Below are positions 43,961-56,419 of a stretch of DNA of 64,000 nucleotides, piece after piece. Source of the stretch: Heligmosomoides polygyrus polygyrus (taxonomy: Eukaryota; Nematoda; Chromadorea; Rhabditida; Heligmosomidae); assembly GCA_947396885.1 (NCBI GenBank), contig OX377201.1, positions 28,187,923 to 28,251,922 on the forward strand, written 5' to 3'. Below the pieces are notes generated by a model, which saw only the letters and a list, made by a program, of their open reading frames with translations, was not told the DNA's origin and did no database searches. Within the stretch, counting starts at the first letter, position 1, and every line of letters starts with the position of its first letter. Position numbers and translations under genes: made by a program.

Positions 43961-46003
43961 CGGACGCTCACAGCCAAGGAAAACGCAGCCACGCACGGTC
44001 GACGCTGCCGAAAGGAATGAATATCTATCAAATATGAACATGAAACGAAAATTTTAAAAATGATACCCTCATCACTGTCGTCCAAAATAAGCTTGTTCTT
44101 TTTATTTTCATGCTTATGGGTGATCCGGCCTTTATATATAACTCCTTTATTTTATTCCTTACGAATAGACTGAAATAAGTTATACTATCACTTCATTTTC
44201 ACATCATTACACATTTTTTATTACGTAAAATAGAGAAATATTTACCATAAATTCTGCCTCTCTTTGTTCCTCATGCCTTTTTCTTGGATAATCCACACTT
44301 CGTAACTAATTTGTTGGATGTATAGTAACAAACTCTTGAATCCGTCCTCACGAAACCAACTCCAACATTTGTAAGGCATTTTCACCTACATATATAGAAA
44401 CCTTATCTCACTTCTAACATCCATTATTTATTCACTTAAATATTCTTATTGCAGAAAATTTCTGGTTTTGTCCAGCTGGCATTGGCCAGGATAACACTTC
44501 CTCGTAATCTTCTTCAGTCCCTCATATCTAAATGGATTATTGCAATCCGATCCGTTGTTTCTCAGCCCTTAAATGTAATTAGTTCTTTCCTTGCTTTATC
44601 CAGCTTAGAAATTCCTTCAAAAACTTATCGAAACCTTTCGCAATTCGAGAGGGATATTGATAATCCTTGCGTGTTCTTTTAATATTTCGTTTTGGAACGC
44701 TTCGTTAAATCGGGCACGTCTTTCAGCACCGAGCATTACAGAATAATTCTGTAATTAATATACACGTAGTCTTAGCAGTATTAACATCAACATAATTCTA
44801 CAATAATAATAAATATAACTACAAAAATTTTCTGATACATAAATCATACCTGTGCTCCTATATGGCTTTTTGACTCCATTCTTATTTTGCTCGCATCGTT
44901 CCGAAATTTCTCGCTCACGTGTTTGATAATTTTCTGAATTATATAGATTATTAAGGTTTGAACACATATATACCATCACCGTTAAAACATACACGTAAGT
45001 CACTGTACTAACACACACAACAGTATGGGCAGCATATAAACATAAACATCAGCAATCCTTCGCCAAAAATACTGGTACTACTACTTAATATGGTAAAGTT
45101 AATTCATTCAAATAACATCACTGTTTAAACACACTGAAGACATCTAATAATCACGGATAAATACATAAAGGATAACACATTCCTGGCCTAAAAGTTTTTC
45201 CTGGCAGTTTTTCCTTAGCTGATACGGTAGCCAAATCCGTCCTTTAAATAAATTGGAGCATAATTTTATCCATGCACATCAATCTCGCAACTTAATGCTT
45301 AATATTGTGAAAATAAGTTAATTTAGTCTCCTCATAACACTGATTGCGATGTACATTGCCGGAATCTAAATATTGATCTATTTTTCACAGAACGTTGAAT
45401 TTAAAATGGTATGACTACAGTAATTAATACAACTCAAGTTAATACAAAGTTCTATTTTTCACAGAACGTTGAATTTTGTAATGGTATGACTACAGTAATT
45501 AATAAAACTCAAGCTAATACAAATTTAACTGTTAACCTTACTGTTAAAATATATAAAATTCCGTCGATCATGCAGAACTTTTGTTTGGTCATACGAACGG
45601 ATTTACAATCTCCATGTCGTATCTAAGAATATTACAATGTAAATTGTGGACAGAAAATTCACTGCACAATTCCTCAATTTTTCTTTTTAGAAAACACTTG
45701 TCAAGAATGATCTTCTCTTATGTTTAAGTAGGTTTACTTTTGTCATTTGTACTCTCTCAGCTATACCGGCGGCGTTCTACAAGTAGTTGCTGGCACGGGA
45801 GGGTAGATACTACACCTCATGTATAGCTATCTCTTTGAGGGAGCAAACCCCAAGCAGGCAGCCCCTACAAAACCTCTCGGTAACCTTCCCACTCATAGAC
45901 CTATCCGTCTTACACGTTTGATACAGGCCAAAAACTAGTTCGAGCACAACTTCCCACGCCCTTTACTTTTAGGCTAAACGCTTTTTTAAGCGTAAGATTG
46001 ACG
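43961..46003. other. AT-rich single-copy DNA between the palindrome arms
   Basis: No exon is recognised. It contains a tandem duplication at 45378-45525. It ends in the scaffold gap, so what lies between it and the right arm is unknown. Confidence 0.5.
45378..45525. repeat. 74-bp tandem duplication
   Basis: 45378-45451 and 45452-45525 are adjacent near-identical copies starting CTATTTTTCACAGAACGTTG, with a few substitutions. Confidence 0.85.
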
Positions 46004-46203
46004 NNNNNNNNNNNNNNNNNNNNNNNNNNNNNNNNNNNNNNNNNNNNNNNNNNNNNNNNNNNNNNNNNNNNNNNNNNNNNNNNNNNNNNNNNNNNNNNNN
46101 NNNNNNNNNNNNNNNNNNNNNNNNNNNNNNNNNNNNNNNNNNNNNNNNNNNNNNNNNNNNNNNNNNNNNNNNNNNNNNNNNNNNNNNNNNNNNNNNNNNN
46201 NNN
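46004..46203. other. Assembly gap, 200 N
   Basis: Exactly 200 undetermined bases, the usual placeholder for a gap of unknown size. Readings across it are meaningless. It hides the inner boundary of the right palindrome arm. Confidence 0.98.
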
Positions 46204-47639
46204 ACCTGTCAGTATCACCTCAGTTTTTGCGAGAACTTTTGAAAAAATTCTCAAGCGACATGTCTTATTGCACCTTGATGCTCATGGTGTAATATCTGAC
46301 AGTCAGTACGGGTTTCTGAAAGGCAGGTCTGTGGAAACAGCCGTTCTCACCTCATTAAATGACTGGTCGAAAGCACTGGAAGACAAAAGACGTTCAGACG
46401 TAGTGTATTTTGACTTCTCAAAAGCTTTTGACAAAGTCCCGGTTGAGAAATTGGTTGTCAAGATGGAGGCGGTAGGAATTCATCCTATGATCATAAGCTG
46501 GGTACGGCAATTTTTAAGCAGAAGGACTTACCAGGTTAAGATTAAAGGCCAGTACTCCAAGGTCTTTTCCACATTTAGCGGTGTTCCCCAAGGTGAGGTA
46601 TTATCCCCAATCTTATTCCTGCTGTACACGTACGAACTCCCAAACAGCTTTGCTAGCCTAGGGGTCAAATGTAAAATGTACGCTGATGATGTAAATATCT
46701 ACAAAACTATCCGTACCACCGATGATTCAAAGGATCTTCAGACGGCGATCGATTTCATGAGCTCCTGGTCAGATAAATGGGAATTACCTCTCGATACTGA
46801 GAAAACGCACCTTTTAGTGATTGGGTCTAAAAATCACACTCATTCACCGACGTACAGGATTAATGGTAAGGCCTTAGAAAAAGTTGACGAAGTTCGGGAT
46901 TTGGGTTTTGTTATAACGAGTGACCTATGTTTTTCAAAACACTGCAGACTCTTGGTGAAAATAGCCAGTTTTCGCATTTATAACCTATTCAGAGTTCTGA
47001 AATGCAGGCTTCCAGAGGTGTACATAAAGGCCTTTAAAACCTATGTACGACCTATCGTGGAAACCGGGACAACCGTGTTCAACTCCACTAAGAAGAGGGA
47101 TATTGATCTCTTGGAAAGCATCCAAAACAGCTTCACCAGGAAACTTATGATGAGATGTTTCTCTGTGGATTACAGTTCGATTCCCAATGGTTCTCAACGG
47201 TCTGCGCTTTTTGGTCTTCCATCTCTAAGCAAAAGAAGAAAAATGGCTGATGTTATCATGATGTACAAAATTCTGGCCAAGAAGCTATCAATCAATCCAG
47301 ATGATTTCGTTGATGGGTCGCTGACGAAATCGGTAAGAGGAAGGCTCAAACTTCGGGTCTCTGTCGCTAAATCACGAGTCAGGTCAGACTTCTTAGCCTA
47401 CAGGATTCTTAAGGAATTCAACTTGTTGCTTGGCAAGTACGATGATTTGACGATGCTGTCTGCTCAAGCGGGTAGAAGGTTTGTTGGGTAATCCGGTTGT
47501 TCTTGATGACTGATATTATTGATGTTGCGCTGCTTGATTTATGTTATATATCCTTGTAACTGATGGTTTGATGTTGTTTTTAACGCTGTTTACGCTAGAC
47601 TTTCGTCTATGCCTCAATAAATAAATAAATAAATAATAA
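46204..47639 (+). mobile_element. 3' part of the CR1-like LINE (right-arm copy)
   Basis: RT from PVSITSVFARTFEKILKRHV to the stop at 47491, then the 3' UTR and the (AATA)n tail to about 47639. It reads the same as the left-arm copy wherever compared. Upstream parts are lost in the gap. Confidence 0.88.
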
Positions 47640-49142
47640 AATATGCGTGACTGCAAAGGCTTAGATATGATGACTGCAAAGGCTTGTCGATAGATTATCT
47701 TGATGGACAGAAGAACACAAATGAAGGTAAGTAATTGTTATAAGGATTATATATTAGAAAACTGATTTGCTAAGGGTTATACGCTTGTTTATAGGGCACA
47801 ACACATGCGACCGAACCACTATGTTTAAAGGGTCTGGACACGAAATGTCAATGAGGTGATTATTATATAGTATTTGTATTAAGGCCTAGATATTTATACC
47901 TATTATTTCCAAAAGCTTCATTCCAGAAAACGTATAAATGAGAATGAAATAGAAGAACTGCCAATTAAAAAATCGAGGAACGACTCAAGGAGCAACGAAA
48001 AGTCAAACCGTATCATTTGAAAATCAACAAAGTTTTATTTGTGCTTAACTAACATGGTTGAATAAAATGTGTGTGTACTGAACCGAATGTCTAGGGCTAA
48101 CGATATCGACCGACACAGCGGACAGTTCAACAAGGAGAACGCAGGAGATATGGAAATTTATCAATCACGAAGACTAGATAGATAAACACAAAGCGAGCCA
48201 CCACTGAGGTGAGCTCACACACCGGTAAAAAACAAGAGACTGAAGGCCGACGGCCCAAAAAAAGCGAGAGCTTGCCGGAGGCACCAAAACCGTTCGTGTG
48301 CGCCGAGCAGACGACGGGTGACCTTAAAGCATGGTTTTGTCCGTCACCTAAACGAAAAGTCATCCAAAAGAAAAATCCCAATTGGAGCAGATCTCATCCT
48401 TCGGGAAGCCCTCCTTCTCACCTAGCACGCTCTTCGCTTAAGCGGCGGTCCACCGTCTACTTCCGACATGTGCGCTCATGTGTTTCCTAAAGTGTAACAT
48501 TTGTGATTGGTCATATTTTTGAAAAAAGAGCTTGGGTGAGTGATATCTGTAAAACCGTTTAGTGAAAAAGGTAAGTACACGAGATAAATAAACAAATTTT
48601 AGAATAGGCTTTAGAAGAATTATAATATCACATAATATAAGGCAGCCTAACCGATTGCGAAATGTATATTACCTAGTACAGTTGTACAAAGTACCAATAA
48701 GTACAACTCATTGAGTCGTAGTCGTTGTTCATATATGTCTTATATAGAGACTACCCAAATGGATACCAATGAACTGGTCTAATTTGGCCGTGTGGCATGC
48801 GGGCATGATATAATAGTAATCAAGAAATACAACTACCTAGAATTGCGTGAATACTAATACTATATTTTATACTATATCATAATACTATATCATACTTAGC
48901 ACGGACTGGAATCTATGTGCATCCCGTGTTTCCCTCTGGATGTACATATATCCAGAAAGTACAATAGATTGAAAGAAATTAGTGGATATGTGAAATGAAA
49001 TGCAGGACTTCTAATTAGGTGTAAGTAATATTCTGCTTCACCTCTTAACACTATACAGGTTATTAAGGGTAGTAAAATGCTGCCACCTTTACTCCCAGAG
49101 GATCACCAGTAGGGCATGGAGCCGTAGCCTACAAAAGCGAAA
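47640..49142. other. Unclassified DNA inside the right arm
   Basis: Mirror of 38522-40024. It contains the open frame at about 48185-48490 (plus) described there. No other gene is seen. Confidence 0.35.
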
Positions 49143-49150
49143 GTGGCGAG

Positions 49151-52100
49151 TAGACATGGGATCCGGATCATGCATTTCAAGATATCCGGCCAGATTTGTT
49201 CGGTTTCGGATTATCCGAAATCCGGCTCGACCGAAAGTGGCACTATCGGAATCATCCGAGGATCCGAGGTTTTCAAAATTACCTTCATCTGAATCATCCG
49301 AACATTCAGGGTTTTCAAAAACGCGATGATTCGGTTAAATCGGATGAAAATCGGATAGGAGGTTAGCGCGCCCTGCTGCCAAACTCTGCGCCTTGACAAC
49401 GTGACGTTTCCGGGGAGGTTTTGCAATCATTTGGCGGGAGTTTTCTCAGAGCTCGAGAAACTTATTGTGGGACGTTTCGTAATCGTTTCGTTGTCCTTTG
49501 CAGGGCTTCGCTTTGCAATACCAACTCACTATTGAGAGGGGAGTGGCTCATGGGGGTCTCAATGCTGTTCTGGAGGCGCAAAGTCGCTCTGGGGTGGGGC
49601 TCACCTTGTAAGGCAGCCAAACGCGCCATCTTTCACATAGCAGTGTTTTCTACTCCAGCAGATAAGTAAATAAAACTGGGCTAAATAACTGTCCAAGAGC
49701 ATTTGGCATGATGCCAGTGCTGATTCGATGCTTTATTTATTTACTTACCAGACATGAGCATAGTCACGCATTACATAAATAATGGCACATAAATACTAGC
49801 TCACATTAACCTTCGACGAACATAAGGATATGAGCATAACCCAACTAACATAGCTTCTTACAAACCCCTAAGGGCTCGAACGAACTCAAGACATTTATGA
49901 TATTCTCAGCCTCACCTGATATCAATATTTATGCCAGGCTGGTGAGCTGTATTCTAGTACTGGATTTTACAAAAGTGTTTCCGACGCCGACTTGATGGGC
50001 ATTAGTTTCGTCTGTTTAGACATCGAATTAGTTCGTTGTTTACCACTCTCGTTTATTGGTTATCATGACTTCCATTCTAGAGGTAGTGGTAAGGGTTGGT
50101 GAGCAAGAAGCTATAATCTACGACCACAATTCAGAGTGTAATGTACTAAAAACCTACATGAAAACGAACAACTAGTATTTTCAGACATGCCGGCTGTAGC
50201 CATGAGCGCAGTGTTGACCCTTTTCAAAAGGAAAGTCGGTGAAAGTGGCAACAACGTCGCGGAATGTACATATATCTTGCTCGAAGATCTACAAGATTCC
50301 TAAATACCGATCCACTTTCAATATTCCAAACGACACCAAACAGTGGAAGACACGCTCAAAAGGAAATTGCCTAAAGGACAGAAGGAAGAGTTAGACAAGA
50401 AGTTGGCTGGACTCGCTGGCATCGCTACCTTTCTCGTTCATTACCATGACGCAACTCAACGACTTCAACATTCAACCCCTCCTGCAAGCCGTCAACTGTG
50501 AAGGGATTAAAAGACGTCATGCATTCTCAAGTTAAGAAGATTGATGACGAACACCGCACTCTGTCGGAGGAAGCCACCGATTTCGCCATCATTATCGACG
50601 GATGGAAATCAAGAAATGGGAACTGCTCTATTTTAGCTGTTACTGGTCACGTTTTTAGTGGCGGCTTTAGCAGCAGACGCAACATTGTGTTGGACTGCGT
50701 ATGTTTTAAGGAGGAAAGGTAAACAGTGGGTTTTTCAAGGCCCATCCGTCAACGTTATTAGCTAGTCTACTTTCGTGTTGCAGTATTCACTGTTGCGCTC
50801 ACGTAGTCAATTTGATTGTCTCCAAGACAGTTGCAACTAGTGTTCTCGGAAAACTACTTCAACGAAGCAAGCAGGTCGTCTCGAAAATTAACAAAAGTTC
50901 GCGTACCAAATTTGTGCACAGGGGTCAGTTTAGAGCCTGAAATGATGGCACACCCTTCAAATCTTTTTATCTATACTAATCTTTTCCACTTTATCTATTA
51001 GGTATCTTCAGAGAATGGACCTGCCAATGAAAATGCCGTGCACAGACTGCCCGACACGTTGGGGATCTACCTACCTCATGCTCTGTGATGTTCTCAATGC
51101 AGCGGGTCATTTAGAATTCAAAGTTGTATCTTAAGGATAGGGTGTTGAGAAGCTGAGAAAATCTCTTTCAGATGCCAGCATTCGACCGCTTGATGGAACA
51201 CTTACACCTTGCATGATTTGATATAGAATAAGTCGTGCGTTTGAGGAAAATGCGGAGTTTCCTTGAACCATATAATACAATGACTAAGCAGGTCTTAATA
51301 TCGATAGAAAGCTCATATTTTTGTTCTAGTAAAAGTTTTCCTCAAGGAATCAACTTCATCTATCTATATTGGAGTCGCGAGGAGAATACTGATATGCGCC
51401 ACCGAGAGGTTACATTACTGAATTCTTTCATTATCCTTTGGCAGATCAGTTCCAGGTGTTTGCAGGTCAATGTTGTCATCGTCAATGGAGGCCAAGCAGT
51501 TTGGAGACATATTATTGAAGAACACAAAATCATATTTCAACCCGTGGCTCGAGGACCAGCACCTTCAAATCTCTACACTTGTTGATCCGCGACACAGCTT
51601 TGGGAGCCTACATTTAGCAAAGAGAAATGGAGCGCTGTTGCGCAAGACTTCACTGAAGAAAAAAGTAGGCACATTATAGGAGGATGAAATAAGTGATAAG
51701 ACCATTAATTTATGATAACATTCCCATGTGCAGACTTTCGTTCTCGTACACGCGATGAAGGAAATGCTCCGTGAAAGTCCTCTCGCGCTGGGACCCCACC
51801 CGTATGGAGTATCCTAACGCAGTCCCAAACTGAAGAGAACGCGGACACAACAAGCCACAATGATGAGCTTGGTATAAGCATGAACCGAAAATTAAGTGAA
51901 GTTGTGTGATAGATAACTCAACCTTTTAAGGTAGAGGTTCAGCTACTCGATGCTGGTGAAGAAGAACCGGCCGTCATTCCATGAAAACCCCGTGGCATGG
52001 TGGCAGAACTACCAGAACAAATTTCCCTTGATTTACGCACTGGCGCTGAAATATCCTGCTGCGCCTGCCATATCGGTAGACTGCGAGAGGCTTTTCAGGT

Positions 52101-52772
52101 GAGTAGATGAAATGGTCCAATTTATGTGAACTAAATATATTGGACATTCTCCATTCTTTGAATCAATGTACTTCAGCATGGCTGGGACACTCTATGAAAA
52201 TAAGCGGCGAGGTCGCTTAAATGGACGAAACGCCCGACTGCTGCTTACGATTAGAGCTCATCAGTTCGAAACCGCACAGAGGTACGTCTACTTAACTGGC
52301 AAAGGATTTCCTGAACTGAGCAACTACTTTTTACCATTCCGACTTCACGGTTCGAGGATTCGGGTAATGAATAAGCGGCGAAAGGATATAACGATTCCGA
52401 CGACGAATTCAGCCTTTCTGAAGATGAAAGCACGAATGGAGATGATGATATCGACAACGTCTTCATCGACTAGAAAGTAGAGATCTCTTATGTGAATCTT
52501 TCTTTTTGAATAGCTGTAAGGCTGTTGGTCAATGAAATACTGATGTGCTCCGTTTTTAAGAGGTTGCGTGCTCCTATTATATCGCTTATCCGGCTGTATC
52601 TGAATCGGATATCCGAAATCCTTCTCGTCCGAAAAAGGCGTTATCTGAATTATCTGAAGATCCGGGGTTTTCAAAATTGCCCTCATCTGAATCATCCGAA
52701 GATTCGGGTTTGGAAAATGGCCTATCCGAATCATCCGATTATCCAGGAAATCGGACTCGGATCAAATGTCTA
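49151..52772 (+). mobile_element. hAT transposon, about 3.6 kb (right-arm copy)
   Basis: Ends TAGACATGGGATCCGG at 49151 and the complement of TAGACATTTGATCCGA at 52772. Flanks GTGGCGAG (49143-49150) and GTGGAGAG (52773-52780) are an 8-bp target duplication with one mismatch. Both subterminal regions (about 49165-49365 and 52580-52765) are packed with ATCCGA/TCGGAT motifs, typical hAT transposase-binding clusters. Transposase exons lie between. Similar subterminal motifs occur at 61905-62330 in the SXP gene's first intron. Confidence 0.85.
50170..52480 (+). pseudogene. hAT transposase, split and decayed
   Basis: In order: a BED-finger-like stretch with a stop (FKRKVGESGNNVAECTYILL, about 50215-50305); KLPKGQKEELDKKLAGLAGI; the RNase H-like core DFAIIIDGWKSRNGNCSILA with VTGHVFSGG (about 50577-50670); CPTRWGSTYLMLCDVLNA (about 51045); SMEAKQFGDILLKNTKSYFN with STLVDPRHSFGS (51480-51605); and the C-terminal dimerisation domain. 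That domain is split by an intron, with one exon ending at 52098 (ENPVAWWQNYQNKFPLIYAL, AAPAISVDCERLF) and the next starting at 52177 (SMAGTLYENKRRGRLNGRNA, RLLLTIRAHQ). Stops between blocks suggest inactivity, although some gaps may be introns. Confidence 0.82.
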
Positions 52773-53113
52773 GTGGAGAGCTATTTTTACCCAGGCGAGG
52801 TCAAATTATATGCGGGAAAAACAATATGAAAGGGCTAATAAGGAATGGATTCATGTTCTTTAAAAACTTGCAAAGCTTCGCTGAATCCAAAAGAAGTAAG
52901 AAATTTATGAATATTCACGCAGCAGCAGTTCTTGAGCGACTCTGGTTTTGTTTCGAATTACTCAATTAAAACATGAGGAGACCATGAAACAAAACTAACA
53001 CAATTCGATTATCAATCAATATCGTTGTATAGCTTGCTTGGTAACGCGTGTTTCGACATCATTATCGAGAATAATTATTGTCAAAATAATTTGTGCAAAC
53101 ATATTCTTCTGAT

Positions 53114-53182
53114 TGGATACTTCTTAGTTTGGTTTTCGTTTCGCACGGGCCCTTATACGAAAACCAAACTAAGAAGTATCCA
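53114..53182. repeat. Perfect 26-bp-stem hairpin at the palindrome breakpoint
   Basis: 53114-53139 (TGGATACTTCTTAGTTTGGT...) and 53157-53182 are exact reverse complements, with a 17-nt loop (53140-53156). It starts at the very first base after the right arm ends, and nothing similar is present at the left breakpoint. Confidence 0.92.
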
Positions 53183-53671
53183 TCCCCCTGTGCTCATCAG
53201 TAAGGGAGGGGACGGATGAGTGATTTAACTAACATACCTGTATCCTTCCTGGGTAGACGTCCTGATCCTGTACCGTGTCTGAATGACGCAGTGGAGTGTT
53301 CTGGAACTAGTTAAAAAGTATTGATAGTAAGATTATATTTAAGTGAACAAGTACGCTTAAGATTCTAAGATAAAGGAGAAATTCTAAAACCGTAATGACA
53401 TTAATGTGAGTGTAAAGAAAAAGTTATATGAGAAGTAGCTAACAAAGGATGACAAAGAGCATGAGAATAGACGTGAAACTGGATGTTGTGCAATTGCACA
53501 TCTTGGTGGGACCTACTTAAAAAAGTGAGGTAAAAGGTGGTGGAAGAGGTATAGTGTAGAGAGCCAACTCTCCTATTGCGAAGGATAAGAGGATTAAACC
53601 GGCCAACTAATATTGCGTCTTAACAATCTCATCGAAATCGCTAGAAAAACGGGCAGAAACATTGAAAATTA
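53183..53671. other. No gene seen
   Basis: Unique-looking AT-rich sequence between the hairpin and the next mariner. No exon or repeat is recognised. Confidence 0.4.
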
Positions 53672-54973
53672 GGTTGTGCGGGACAAATATTTGCAGAATG
53701 TTCGTGTACACGCTGTGCGAAAGAGAACGAATCTCTCTAAGTTGCATGTGCATTATTACTGGAGATGAACCCTTTTGGTTTCGTATATATAATTGTAGGA
53801 AGAAGAAAACGGCATAACTAAACTGGCATTGTGCATTAATGCTACTTTCTGTATAGAATTTTTCGCTCATTCTGACTAAATGACTTATATTCCAACGTTC
53901 TTTTATATTTCTGTTCTTGAAATGCTTATTGAAGGACGTCGAAGGAGCAATTCCGAACTAATAGTGTTGAAGAAAGCACTGTGCGCAACTGGTTCAGCAA
54001 ATTTCTGACAGGAGATTTCAGCCTCGAAGAGACCATCGTAGCGGTCGACCTAAAGCAATCCTGAACGACTTGAAGAAATCGGTGGAAGATGAACCATCCC
54101 AAACAGTTCGCGGGATCGCGAAAGAGCTAGACATCAGTAAAACTGCTGTTATGGATGCTTCGAAACGCCTGGAAGGTGAAAAAGCTCGAAAGGTGGGTAC
54201 CTCACGAGTTGAGTGAGCGGCAAAAATTGTCACGTTTCGAGATTTGTTCTTTTCTGCTTTTAGGCAGCAACACTGACCCATTTTTGGATCGAATCATCAC
54301 TTGTGATGAAAAATGGATTCTGCGTGATAACAGGAAGCGTTCCGGACAGTGGTTGGACGCCGACGAGCCCCCTAGGCGTTTTCCGAAGTCGAACCTCCAC
54401 CAAAAAAGGGTAATAGCCACTCTGTGGCGGTCAGCGGCTGGTGTGATCCACTGCAACATTTTTGCACTAGGCCAAATTCAGATTACAGCAGATTCCTACT
54501 GTAAGGAAATCGACGAAATGCATCGAAAATTGCGTCAACTTCAGCAAGCATTGGTCAACAGAAGAGGATTGTTTTGCATTCTTTTGCCGATTCTTTTGCA
54601 CCATAACGCCCGCCCACACGTCTCACAAGTCAATTCGAAGATTGAACGAATTAAGGGTTGAAGTTCTGCTTCACCCGTCATATTCATCAGACTTCTCACC
54701 AACCGAATTCCAGCTTTTCAAACGCTTTCAAAACTTCGCGTTTGTGAAACTTTCACCAATCAGGACCAAGCCAAACAACTTTCGTGGGTTTTGTCGAATA
54801 CCGACCACCTAATTTTTTCGCTGATGGAATAAGTCTGATGGAAGAATTGTCGCCTATTGGCAGTAATGTGCTGATTCAAATCGTGCCTATTTCGACCAAA
54901 TCCGATAAGATTTGAGAAAGTTATGGTAGTTTAACGTGAAGCACTCAAAACGCTTTGAACTTTCCGTACAACC
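53672..54973 (+). mobile_element. mariner element, family B copy 1, with broken transposase
   Basis: TA-flanked ends start GGTTGTGCGG (53672) and (complement) GGTTGTACGG (54973). Transposase pieces are RSGRPKAILNDLKKSVEDEP, an HTH VRGIAKELDISKTAV, KVGTSRVE or KLERWVPHELSERQ in shifted frames, IITCDEKWILRDN, HQKRVIATLWRSAAGVIHCN and HHNARPHVSQV. The frame breaks after RIKG near 54660 and the C-terminal part is further degraded. Confidence 0.82.
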
Positions 54974-55374
54974 TATTAGAAGAGTATTCTCTCCAAACTC
55001 CCTCCGTCCCTCTCCCGTCAATAAGTGGACCACAACCTGTCCTCGCTGAAGATATGTGAACCTCTTAGCGCCGTTTTCGTCATACGAGAAAGAAAACGAA
55101 AACGCGAAAAATCCGAGAGTGCAAAGCCATTACAGGGAAGATGAACGGCAAGCAATTACTCGCGCTGCATTGGAGGAAGTCATTTTATTAATAGCATGGC
55201 CACGTCCAGACGATGACAGAGCGCTTTCTAGTATCGTTAAAGTATTACCGCTGTGCCTTCCTTCCTTCCGTTCAAGGAACGTATTCGACTCCTTAATAGA
55301 TCGAAGACACTGATAACCTGGTCAGAGATGTCACTACTCAATTTATGAGAGCTTCGACAGCTGTACTATGTGGT

Positions 55375-55570
55375 GAAAGATCTTTAGCACCACCCTCGAA
55401 AACGTCATGCGCGAACTAGAAGGGGGAGACATGGGAGTGAAGGTCGACGGCCGGGAACTGCACCATCATCGCTTCGCTGATGACATCGTGCTCATAACAC
55501 TGAGCATCAGCCAGGCGGAGGAATGCTGGCTGACTTCGATCGAGGATGGTCGACGACCATTTGGAAACTA
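55375..55570 (+). pseudogene. RTE reverse-transcriptase fragment
   Basis: Reads ENVMRELEGGDMGVKVDGRE, then LHHHRFADDIVLITLSISQA. FADDIVLIT is the catalytic block of RTE elements of a subfamily different from the copy at 16850. Nothing else of the element is adjacent. Confidence 0.7.
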
Positions 55571-55599
55571 CATAGTAAGCCTTCCTTTAATTGGTGAAG

Positions 55600-55960
55600 C
55601 AAATTACAACCGCGAATGTAGTATAAATTTTAGTGGAGCAGAGAGAGATGGAATATTAGGTATACCAAGCTTTTTAATGAGAAGGAAAAGATCTGATCTC
55701 TTATGATGTTTAAAATATGCACAGGTAGGATTATAAACTCACTTACCTTTTTTGGCTGTAGACTAATAAGTCACATAAAGAAAAAGTGAGAGCTTATGTT
55801 TCGAGGCAAAATCACGCGCCCGAGCAAGCTTCTTCACCTGCAAAAATTTGAAGGAGTTCAGCCACATTTTGAGTGCAAATCAGAAAGTCTTATCGTTAGG
55901 TTTTCACATGGTTTCAAGAAACTACTTTTGCGTGTACACTGAGTGACTTCATTTATATTT
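55600..55960 (+). pseudogene. Fragment related to the CR1-like LINE RT C-terminus
   Basis: ERDGILGIPSFLMRRKRSDL, followed by a shifted LMMFKICTGRI, resembles SALFGLPSLSKRRKMADVIM of the LINE at 40025, and SLCFEAKSRARASFF resembles its RVSVAKSRVRSDFL. It is an old, diverged copy. Confidence 0.5.
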
Positions 55961-56419
55961 ATTTGTTTTGGTCGAGTTTGTTGATATTCTATTCTAGCAT
56001 TGCATTCTTGTGACCACGGCTCACATCATGAAGAAACAAATTAAATAATTAAATAAAGGTAAAGCCGTTGCTGGTGTTCGCTCAGGTTAGTCGACTTTTG
56101 TCAAGAAGGCAGGTGACTCGAAGTATCCAGATGGTTTTCTGCCTAAAATTCATTTCGTCTCTGAGTCAATGTTGTGATGGGCCATGTGAGGATGTAGCGC
56201 TTTATCGCATACATAGCGTGACTGGCGTTGTTAATGAGCAAACGACAAGAACGAAAACGAGCGCAGTGACGAAGAAGGAATGAGAAACGTGCGTGTATCA
56301 TTTCCACCTCCTGTTTGAATGAGCGAGCCACACTGCTGGGCTCCGTCCGCGGGTCAGCGGAGGAGTGGAGCAAAGAGATGATTTGGAAGAGAAGGATTCT
56401 CAGCGTTTTGTGTTACTAT

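Larger units (their letters stand above)
46204..53113 (-). repeat. Right arm of the large inverted repeat
   Basis: Reverse-complement copy of 34552-41460 (see that entry), one base longer. It starts at the first base after the N gap and ends at 53113, where a perfect hairpin (53114-53182) begins. Confidence 0.93.

Noticed and set aside
45998..47491. A 497-codon frame running through the N gap
   Set aside because: The first 69 residues are undetermined bases. Only the RT part after 46204 is real sequence.
49421..49669. 82-codon frame inside the hAT element (also at 37995-38243)
   Set aside because: No motif, no splice context, and it lies between the hAT left end and the first transposase block. 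It is present twice only because of the palindrome.
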